From Nemopilema nomurai (taxonomy: Eukaryota; Cnidaria; Scyphozoa; Rhizostomeae; Rhizostomatidae), in assembly GCA_003864495.1 (NCBI GenBank), contig ML133367.1, positions 310,001 to 374,000 on the forward strand: DNA of 64,000 nt, in the 5' to 3' direction. The position numbers and the translations under genes are program-made. How positions within the stretch are numbered: position 1 is the first letter of the stretch; each line of letters opens with the position of its first letter. Shown piece after piece: positions 1 to 7,800 of this stretch. The notes beneath the pieces are model-generated. The model made no database searches, had not been told where the DNA came from, and saw only the letters and a list, made by a program, of their open reading frames with translations.

Positions 1-297
1 TAGGGTGAAAAGAGTTTGTGGAGCTCTTGTCCTAAGTATAAAGCTTTTTTGCCTTTCCCCTCCCCCTCAGCATGATTTACAGTCTGATACAAAAAGCAGC
101 TTTCTGTTATGTTTTCCAATTCAGAAAACATACTAGCCAACTTTCTGCACTGGCTAACTACTGCCCTTTCATAATCTTCTTTTTAGAAGGAGACAGTATA
201 TAGTAGATGCCTGCTACCAACGTCTGGCAGGTATCAGAGTATCCACAAAAAATGGTGCTTTTTCACTCCAACAGCAATGAAAACATCTACACAAACA

Positions 298-1101
298 TCA
301 ATACCCTACCACTTTTTGCAAGTCTGGTGTATCCACATTGCAAGCAATTTCAATCTGGTCTTTATGAGAAAATGCCATCGATTGAACACCGAACAAGCCC
401 CCAGGTGATGAACCTCTGATTGATTTGGCTATCAGATTGCCGATTTCTAAATCGATTGTATCTATAGAAATGTTGAAGTTTGTCATATAAGGGATGGCAC
501 CAATTCCTGTTGTACCACATTGTGAGCCCTGATAATTTCGTGAGGGATCATGCTTTCCTGAATACCAGTTCATCTCTTTCCGCCGTTTAACAAGACCTCT
601 CTTCTCGGGGAGATCAGCATGACCAAAGAAAAAAACTGAAGCATTAGGGATTCTCTGGACAATTCTTTGGCCCAGAGTTCTGGCGATGGAGCCACACTCT
701 TCCAACGAGACAGATTTTGATAATGGATGAATTGGAATTAAATCAACTGCGCCTAAACGCGGATGCCCTCCTTTGTGCTTGGTCAAATCGATTGCTTTAT
801 AAGCCTTCTCGCACGCTTGAAATACACAAGTGCCCAAGAATTCAACTGGCGCAGCTAATGTTATGACCGACCGGTTGTACTCGACGTCTCGAAAAATATT
901 TAGGACTGTTGCACTACATTTAAAAGGGGCAGAGTTGGCACAATCCTTAGTCAGCCCTTCTGAAGCATTATGGCTGAGCAGCGTTTTGTCTGGAATCCAG
1001 TTCTGCTGGTTACTTATGGCAGCCTCCGCAATTTCTCTCACGGTTCTCTGATTTCTGCCCTCAGACACGTTCAGAAGGCAGGCTGCCAGCCTTCGCGCCA
1101 T
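298..1101 (-). CDS. FTCDNL1: Formiminotransferase N-subdomain protein, FTCDNL1-like
   Basis: The protein resembles the N-terminal half of glutamate formimidoyltransferase (FTCD), the enzyme that moves a formimino group from formiminoglutamate to tetrahydrofolate. In sequence order I see the family opening RLAACLLNVSEGRN, then SVITLAAPVEFLG, the loop KHKGGHPRLGAVDLIPIHP with the conserved His, ADLPEKRGLVKRRKEMNW, and GIGAIPYMTNFNISIDTID. It stops at about 267 aa just after IEIACNVDTPDLQ, so the C-terminal formiminotransferase subdomain and the cyclodeaminase are absent. This is the organisation of vertebrate FTCDNL1, whose biochemical activity is uncertain. I chose the ATG at 1101 because its context is strong (A at -3, G at +4) and MARRLAACLLN matches where the family starts. 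An in-frame ATG at 1149 would add a short hydrophobic leader. The coding part has no intron. The last residues (KVVGY) are not family-like; GTAGGG at 308-303 could be a donor, with the true end outside the window. Confidence 0.82.
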   Translation of the reverse strand: MARRLAACLLNVSEGRNQRTVREIAEAAISNQQNWIPDKTLLSHNASEGLTKDCANSAPFKCSATVLNIFRDVEYNRSVITLAAPVEFLGTCVFQACEKAYKAIDLTKHKGGHPRLGAVDLIPIHPLSKSVSLEECGSIARTLGQRIVQRIPNASVFFFGHADLPEKRGLVKRRKEMNWYSGKHDPSRNYQGSQCGTTGIGAIPYMTNFNISIDTIDLEIGNLIAKSIRGSSPGGLFGVQSMAFSHKDQIEIACNVDTPDLQKVVGY

Positions 1102-1169
1102 TTTCAATCGACGACGAAACAACAACAGCCACAAGAACAACAACAACATCACAGACACTTCATTTTTTA

Positions 1170-1525
1170 CGGTAACGGCTCTATTAACCCCCTTCCCTTC
1201 TCTTTAAGCCCCCTTCATTTTCATACAAGAAAGATTACAGAGTAAAGTGCACTGATTTAGTGATAACTCGTGATGTATTTCGTCGTAATATTGGAAATAA
1301 TCATAGACCAAGACTGAAAATTTTATTGAATTCCACGATTTAACAATTAGATTTCAGCCACTGTTTTCCTATACATTTTCGTTTTTAGATTAAAACCAGA
1401 AAAGGTTCTTTGTATCCTTGATCTTGATTTTTTTGATAAGCCCCCTTCTCCAATAAGCCCCCTCTCTATTAAGTCTTCACTAGGACCTTGAAAATTAAAT
1501 AAGCCCCCGGGGGCTTAATATAGCT
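1170..1525. repeat. C-rich AATAAGCCCCC-bounded dispersed repeat, copy 1
   Basis: Both ends of this AT-rich segment carry runs of the motif (A)TAAGCCCCC, at about 1178-1212 and 1434-1520. It finishes in the palindrome-like TAAGCCCCCGGGGGCTTA at 1500-1517. A segment of similar length and design lies at 21338-21645. Spacer sequence between the C-rich ends is not obviously alike in the two copies, so the family rests on the shared ends. It lies between the divergent FTCDNL1-like and ATF4 genes. Confidence 0.5.
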
Positions 1526-1789
1526 TCGACGGTATTTATAGTTAATATTTATTTTTGTTGGACTTTTAACTTTTTGAAATAGGTATTAAGCGCCACATGC
1601 TGAAGGAAAACACTGCATGAAAGCTGTGTAAATAATCATATATCTTGAATTAGCTAACGAAGCAAATTTCCCATGCTTCTCCCAGGAAATGAATGAGCTT
1701 CACAGTGATGCATTGTGGGACTTCACGTGAACAATAACCTGTTAAAGAAGAAGGCTCGTGGGTGTAACATGTGTCCAGAAAGCATTCTT
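1526..1789. other. Intergenic stretch without recognised genes
   Basis: AT-rich sequence between the C-rich repeat and the ATF4 promoter elements. An open frame on the minus strand (1650-1901) shows no family resemblance and runs through the promoter motifs. I see no supported gene here. Confidence 0.5.
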
Positions 1790-1792
1790 CTG

Positions 1793-1844
1793 ATTGGCCT
1801 TTGATTCTGCTGTACGAATTCTGATTGGTTGACTGAGATGACGT
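1793..1844 (+). promoter_or_regulatory. ATF4 upstream elements: two inverted CCAAT boxes and a CRE half-site
   Basis: ATTGG (inverted CCAAT, NF-Y type) occurs at 1793-1797 and 1824-1828, the latter inside TCTGATTGGTTG. TGACGT, a CREB/ATF half-site, follows at 1839-1844. All lie 120-170 bp before the first uORF of the ATF4 gene, a reasonable proximal promoter position. The transcription start itself cannot be fixed from sequence. Confidence 0.45.
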
Positions 1845-1861
1845 ATTAGGATACTTTGTAC

Positions 1862-1870
1862 ATTGCATCA
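1862..1870 (+). promoter_or_regulatory. Amino-acid response / C/EBP-ATF element (ATTGCATCA)
   Basis: ATTGCATCA is the reverse complement of TGATGCAAT, the composite C/EBP-ATF site through which ATF4 activates stress genes such as CHOP. It lies about 94 bp upstream of uORF1 of the ATF4 gene, so it could mediate autoregulation. The motif match is exact. The function is inferred. Confidence 0.45.
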
Positions 1871-1963
1871 GCCTTGCTGACAATCGGTAACTTGCGCGCA
1901 AACTGTTCTTTGTTCACAATTGCGAGAAGTTTCATCAGCGAGAAGTACGACAACTAGTGAGAG

Positions 1964-1975
1964 ATGGCTCTCTAA
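1964..1975 (+). promoter_or_regulatory. ATF4 uORF1 (Met-Ala-Leu-stop)
   Basis: ATG GCT CTC TAA, a three-codon ORF with purine G at -3 and G at +4. No ATG lies between the response element at 1862 and this one, so it would be the first start met by scanning ribosomes if transcription begins after about 1870. Vertebrate ATF4 also begins with a three-codon uORF that permits reinitiation downstream. The next start (uORF2) follows 56 nt after this stop. Confidence 0.72.
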
Positions 1976-2024
1976 GTTTGTTTGCACCAGGCAGCAAAGT
2001 GCAAAAGCACTTGCAACAGACAAC

Positions 2025-2283
2025 TATCAAAATGGCGTAAGTACATGCAATCTTTATCTTTTCATGGCATCCATGATATTTTAGGCCAGTTTTGTCTACA
2101 ACTACCACACGTCCTATCGCCTAAGGCTCATATGTTTCCTGCGTCTTGGAAATAACGATTGATGAATCTGCATATAGTTTAATTCCTCATCTTCAAAGGC
2201 ATTGGTTCTGTTTCTTATTTTTATGCTTTAAATCACACATTATGGACTCAAACTCAATCATTCTTTGCAGGTATCAAAATGGC
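2025..2283 (+). repeat. 12-nt direct repeat flanking ATF4 intron 1
   Basis: TATCAAAATGGC is present at 2025-2036, the last 12 nt of exon 1, and again at 2272-2283, nt 2-13 of exon 2. Intron 1 (2037-2270) lies between them. The copies are identical. Confidence 0.85.
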
Positions 2284-2427
2284 CACGGGCAACCTGCTAT
2301 TGCAGACGAATTACGACAAAGTTTAACTGAATATATACAGCAACAAAATCGATATGATGAACGACTTTATGGAGGACGATACATTTGCCTTCGGGCTAGA
2401 AACAAGCCTATTCCCGTCATTTTGTGA
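2032..2427 (+). promoter_or_regulatory. ATF4 uORF2, 53 codons, spliced, overlapping the main start
   Basis: Join(2032..2036, 2271..2427). The ATG at 2032 (AAA before it, G after) is in exon 1. A consensus donor GTAAGT at 2037 and acceptor TTCTTTGCAG ending at 2270 join codon 2 as GC|G, and the frame runs to TGA at 2425-2427. It overlaps the main ATF4 start at 2354 by 74 nt in a different frame, so ribosomes translating it bypass ATF4. This is the logic of vertebrate uORF2 (59 codons, also overlapping). If the intron is retained the frame becomes ATG GCG TAA. Confidence 0.72.
2279..2326 (+). promoter_or_regulatory. ATF4 uORF3, 15 codons, nested in uORF2
   Basis: A second strong-context ATG (AAAATGG) occurs 13 nt after the uORF2 ATG in spliced mRNA. 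It reads 15 codons to TAA at 2324-2326, only 27 nt before the ATF4 ATG and in the same frame as ATF4. It arises because the 12-mer containing the uORF2 ATG is repeated at the start of exon 2. Whether it is translated is unknown. It would be expected to add to repression. Confidence 0.55.
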
Positions 2428-3611
2428 CGGAAAGAAGCATTTTAAAGATGAAAATAATAATTTGGGGAGTGGTGACGTCTCGCAGTCCGGTGACCTCCTT
2501 TCTGGCTTTGGGCTCCAGAGCGAGGGTAAGCATTACGTCATGATATATTTCCGAATAGCTCAATTTTGTGCAAAAATTTTGTGATCAAGAGCCTATTAAA
2601 ATGAAGAAGAATTGTGTATTTTATCACATTGGCAGTTTCCAATTTATTTGACATTCATTAATCAATGTTTGCCCAATTTTAGATGTGTCACCTGGCTGGT
2701 CACTATTGGCAGAATTGGAAATGACGTCAGCAGCATTGGAAAATCAAACTTCCAAATCGATGTCAACACCATACTCAATATTTGCAGAAAGCTCCTTCAA
2801 CGATGAATTTTGCCAGTTAAGCCCTCTTTCTGACTCTGGTGATTCAGGCATCGGTGATTCAACTTGCCCTTCACCTCTTGGTAGATCTGGAATTTGCAGT
2901 CCAAGTACTAGTTCCCCAGTAGCAGAAGACCAATTTTTCTTTGTGCAAGAAACTGAAGACGGATGTGACAATGTCAATCTCCCATCATTTGAGAACCCAT
3001 CTGACCTCCTTGCTGACTTGGTTGGAGATATGGTGGAAGAATGCAGTGATGGTGGTATTACTGGTTTTCTACCAGAATTGAATGCATCAGAACAAGCTAC
3101 CATTGGGCTAGATGACCAAACTGTTTCTTGTTTTGATGAAGATGGAAGTGGAGAAATTGTTGAGATACATCAAGTCCCATTTATTGAAGAAAATAAACTG
3201 TCTCCTGATGTAGTTCAGGAAGCTGGCCAAACAAGTGGCAAACGTTTTGAAAAGCCAATTGAAATACTACCACGACCAGCTAATACTATCATTTCTAAGC
3301 AGAAAGTCTTTTTGGTGAAGGCGGAACCAACACGGACTAGGCCATATCCAAAGGAAAAACCAGCCAGACAGAAAACAACCCAGCAGAAAGAAAAGAAAAG
3401 AAACCAGAACAGGAATGCAGCAACAAGGTACAGAAACAAGAAAAAGGATGAATTTGACCAGCTTTTTGAGGAAGCATCCCAGCTAGAGGCAGATAACAAG
3501 GGTTTGCAAGACAAAGTAACTTCGTTGAGCAAGGAAATAGATTACCTGAAAGGACTGATGCTTGATGTTATTAAAGCAAAGCTAGCTAGAAGCAATTCAC
3601 AGCCATCTTAG
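2354..3611 (+). CDS. ATF4: ATF4-type bZIP transcription factor
   Basis: Join(2354..2525, 2683..3611), 366 aa. ATF4 dimerises through its zipper and binds C/EBP-ATF elements in the nucleus to drive amino-acid synthesis and stress genes. The bZIP occupies about residues 293-355: basic region NQNRNAATRYRNKKK matches ATF4 (N-TAATRYR-KK), followed by a leucine zipper with SLSKEIDYLKGLM, close to vertebrate SLAKEIQYLKDLI. Residues 111-117 read DSGIGDS, a beta-TrCP phosphodegron with the same DSG-x3-S spacing as human ATF4. The acidic N-terminus fits an activation domain. The intron donor GG|GTAAGC and acceptor TTTTAG|AT are in phase and create Asp58. The start at 2354 (MMNDFMEDD) is preceded by three uORFs, described separately. 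Expression is therefore probably raised by eIF2-alpha phosphorylation. A poly(A) signal follows at 3808. Confident for ATF4/5 class; ATF4 rather than ATF5 by the zipper. Confidence 0.9.
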
Positions 3612-3807
3612 TTTGTTTGATACATAAGAATCAAAACAGACCAACCATTACTCTTTATTTATTCATAAGTTATTAATTATAGTCTTGACATGTATTTTGT
3701 TGAACTGACTCTACTTGTAATTTTAACTTTTTGGAGGGACACAGTTTTGTAAATACTTGGAGCATTTCACAGTTGTCTATTCCGTAGTTAATTTATGTTT
3801 ATTTCAT

Positions 3808-3813
3808 ATTAAA
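3808..3813 (+). terminator. Poly(A) signal ATTAAA of the ATF4 gene
   Basis: ATTAAA about 200 nt after the stop codon, in an AT-rich 3' region. It is the second most common metazoan poly(A) hexamer. Confidence 0.45.
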
Positions 3814-4752
3814 CTTGCACACTATTTAGACTTTATTGTCAGTGGAAGGCTAAACAGTTGACATCAAAACTTGGATGACATTATAAATTGAGAGAAAGTG
3901 AGCACTTTGACTTTTTGTGCATTATACAAATATGACAAATTCATGGGCAATAACCACCACAAATTTTTCATAGTGAACTCCACTGTCATTTCATTGCAAG
4001 TTATCATGTGCTTGCACAAATAGACCGGGAAGTTCCCCAAATCTTTGTATAGAGCTGCTGAAGAGAATTTGGGCTGCAGCAAATAAAGGTTTCACCAATG
4101 AGAAAAATATAATGTCAATATGATTGTTAAGCCACAGTGACTGAAATTTCTAGACTCCACTGGTTCTAATCGTAAAGTGGGTGAAAATTCCCTCTTCCGG
4201 GCTTTAATTACCTTAAGTTGTTCATCGAGAATATCAAAGATTGAATCTGCATAAAAGAGATATGCAACACTAAAAAAGGGGAAATCTGTGCAATTAGTAC
4301 AACGTTGTTTAGTACTAGCTAAGGTGTAACGAGCTTGGACAAATAATAGGCTCACAAAATACTGAAAAGCGTGGAACATATTAGAAAAGCCAACTGTCAG
4401 GAATCACCTGAAAGTATCGAATGAATGAAAGTAGAGCAAAATTGCGTCTTGATTCTGCCTTTGGGAGATCAACGCAAGCCGCGTAATTAATTTACGTGTC
4501 CATTCTGAGCCAATATTATAGAGATGACGATATAGACGAGTTGAAATTCAAAATATACATTTGACACACGATAGATATTTGCACAAAGAAAGATTTTTCA
4601 CTGTCGGTGGCGTTTCTACTACTCAGTAAATCAACGAAAATTCAAGAGGCTATGACCTGTAACACACTTTGGGTACTCAAAATAGTACACAAAAACTGCC
4701 AATAAGCGAAAATTACCCCTAATTCAACTTTTTCCTATCAATTTGCTTATCA
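3814..4752. other. Convergent intergenic region between ATF4 and VPS35L
   Basis: No supported gene. An open frame at 4092-4379 on the minus strand has no recognisable domain and no splice partners. The region probably holds only the 3' ends of the two convergent genes. Confidence 0.5.
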
Positions 4753-4758
4753 TTTATT
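4753..4758 (-). terminator. Poly(A) signal AATAAA of VPS35L
   Basis: AATAAA on the minus strand (TTTATT on plus), 126 nt beyond the VPS35L stop codon at 4884-4886. Confidence 0.5.
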
Positions 4759-4883
4759 AAAAACATAAGCAATCATTGATACGGGTTGATAAACTATCAT
4801 TAGACGAATTACAACGAATCATACATTCTGCACTACTGAACTGATGAAAAAATAGGAAAATTTACAAAAATCATTTAGGAAAT

Positions 4884-7800
4884 TCATGCTTTACGTGGCT
4901 GTGCCATGGCGATAGCAAGTTCTTTGAAGCCTCGTTTATCGCGGCCAACTGCCTTGATGTATCTCAGAATTCGTCCCTGTTGAAAAAATTTCAAATTAAG
5001 GCCTTTCCTGGCTAAGTAAAAATGGCAAAAAGCAGCACAATGAGGCATTATATTTTAACATGAAATGTACAAAAAGAGACGTATAAGTTAAATAATTATC
5101 CCCAATAGATAGAGCAGAGGAAAGGGGTTGTGACCAATGACAAGTGGTAGCATTGGACAAATTGAGCCATTCATTTCATCGCTACTTCCCTTCGTTGAGC
5201 TTCAAAAGCAGGGACCACATTCGATAGATCATTTCCACGTAGAAGCTTACGCTTGCTTGAACTACGCCACAAAAAAACTTAACTGCCGATATTTGTAGGC
5301 AGTACTTGCTCGGATATAAAAACTTTTGCATTTATCAATTTCGTACAGGCAATAAGAGTCTTGCCATACAGGGGCGAAGGTATAAGGTTAAAATATACCA
5401 TCAATTTGCCATCTGAAACAGGATTATCTTGTGCCTTCTGCCACAGGTTCAAAGCGAGTTTCCTCATTTGTGGTGAATCCAGGTCAGCATTTGTGATAAT
5501 TCTGATGAAATTAGGCAAGAAAATCATGAATATCAGATCTTTTTTGTCAGCGAACGCACTGCCATCCAAATGAATTAATTAATAACGAAATATCAAATAA
5601 ATCATGAAGAATTTAGACAACCTAAATTATGCATTGAAAAACCATTTAATTATAAAAATGCCTTTTCATTCTAGCAATGAATGCCACGAAAGATTAATCA
5701 AGACAAATAGTTGTTCTGGGTATGTCTCGTTTTCTGCCACCCTTATATTCTATTATCCTTGCCTCAAATAATTCATTATTTCCTGCGGTATGAGGTGCAT
5801 GGCAGCTGACTCTTTTCATAGAAGCAGTGAATGCACTCAAGGCAGTATATGTATCAGTTACTAATAGACCAAGGATGACTGCTTCTGTCACATAGCAGAA
5901 TGATCGGGTATTTGGCCTAAGTTAATCCCAGAAAAATTTGAACATTTATGGCAACCCTCTAATAAGTAAACAACTATCATATCTCTTTCTCTCTCTCTTT
6001 CGTGTTACCTAGGAGATTGAACGTTTCAACAAAAATTAATTTCATTTTGGGAGAACTGAAGTTTGGATGCATAAGTAACCACCCAAATGAAGGTCCTATT
6101 TTCCGATTTAAATGGCCCTTGCAGAAGCAATTCATTCAGTCTTTTAGGTAGTCTGAAGTAGATGCAATGAAGCCTTGGTTGCATTTTGATCGCCCAAGCG
6201 TTACCATTCGCTCTCCAGCGAAAACTGCATCAGTTTTTCCAATACTTGTATAGAATAAAGTCTTACATTACGAAGAGCCAAGCTGCATTACAGACTGTAT
6301 AATTATTTTTCCGCTTGGAATGAAATTCCCTTTAGGTGATAACTTGAAATAAGATGTTACTGTGTTACTCTTTACTCATCAAAATTCAGCTCAGCATTAT
6401 ATTCGATTTTGACTGTGAAACAAGGTTCCTGGCTAAGTAGTTATTTATGTCAAGGAGGTTTTTAGTTGCCGATTTTCATGGAAAAAATTATCAGTAAAAA
6501 TTAGCAATGTATAGTAGCAGCTTTAGATAAATCAATATTCCCTTACAAAATGATCCTCCATACTCCTGTCCGTTCATCGTCAATAGTTATTAACAAATTA
6601 CTAACTTCGTGTAGAAATTAGATTACGTCCATTCTAATCTACCATTAAACCTTGCCTTCATAATCTTGAAAGATTGCCTCTCGCAGGGCAAAAGACTTGC
6701 CAAAATAAAAGTGTTGGATTAAAACTAGCAAAAACAGAAGTGTAGCGGCTTGTCATGATTAAAAAGTATGTTTTCAGGGCAGTCTAAGATTTGGGCAGTC
6801 CAAAATATTCTTTGCATGCGAATATTGGTGATTAGTATTTGTAAACAAAAAAATTCATCTGAAATTCTTAATCATCTGAAATATTGGTGATTAGTCTTCG
6901 ATGTCACCAAAGTCTGTTTCAATAGCATAGAATCTGACCATCCTTAGATAATTTGATTCGGCAGAAGATTGTGAATTCTTCGCTTGATTCAAAATTTGTG
7001 TTGCATAGTGACATCTAAATTTGTGGGTTTAAGGTACTATACGTTGAAATGGAAGCCAGTTATAATGGTGTCACAAGTAACAGGCTTAAAACTAAACTAC
7101 TTTAAACAACAAGCTGATCCTAACGTCAACCTAAAATGTTGAACACTAACCAGAGGAGGCAGAGATTTTCGCAATATAACTTTCGCAATAGAAACAGAGA
7201 AATAACAACACTTTACAAACCTGTTAATCAGTGCTATTAGAAGCTGGCCTTGGGTTCTTGGACTCTAAAAGACAAAACGCTCCACAATTTAGCAGCAAAC
7301 CTGGATTTGTGGGCTAATTGTTCGGAGAAATACAGTGTTTATAACTTGCAAAATCAATAGTAGCTCCATTAAATGTCTAAAATGATTTCGCATACTTTTT
7401 CAATAGTTTGTACTTGATTTTCATATTGTCTGGAAGTTACTATGAGTGCCTAATGTCTTGGAGTAATTTCTGATGGCTTCCAGTCGTACCTAACGGCTCA
7501 AAGTTGGTTATAATGAATCAGGTGATTGAAAACATTTTCAAGGCTCTTGTTAATGCTCTGAGATATTGGGTGCAAATTCTTAAGCAAAAGATTCTATGAA
7601 ACGGTAAATCATACAAACATGCTTATAAACTCTCCTTACCTTTTCACCAAAACTAATGATATCTTCAAGAACCTGTTTCAGCAAAGTATCGACAATTTTT
7701 ATGATCTCAGAAATAAATTTTCTGTCTGCACCATAAAGCTTGTCGTTGGAATCGACTAAAAACAAGAAAGAGCATCGAATTCTGTTGCAAGCGCATAGCA

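Noticed and set aside
1650..1901. 83-aa minus-strand ORF upstream of ATF4
   Set aside because: It overlaps the promoter motifs, has no homology I can see, and has no splice or poly(A) context.
4092..4379. 95-aa minus-strand ORF between ATF4 and VPS35L
   Set aside because: No recognisable domain, downstream of the VPS35L poly(A) signal, and AT-rich background.
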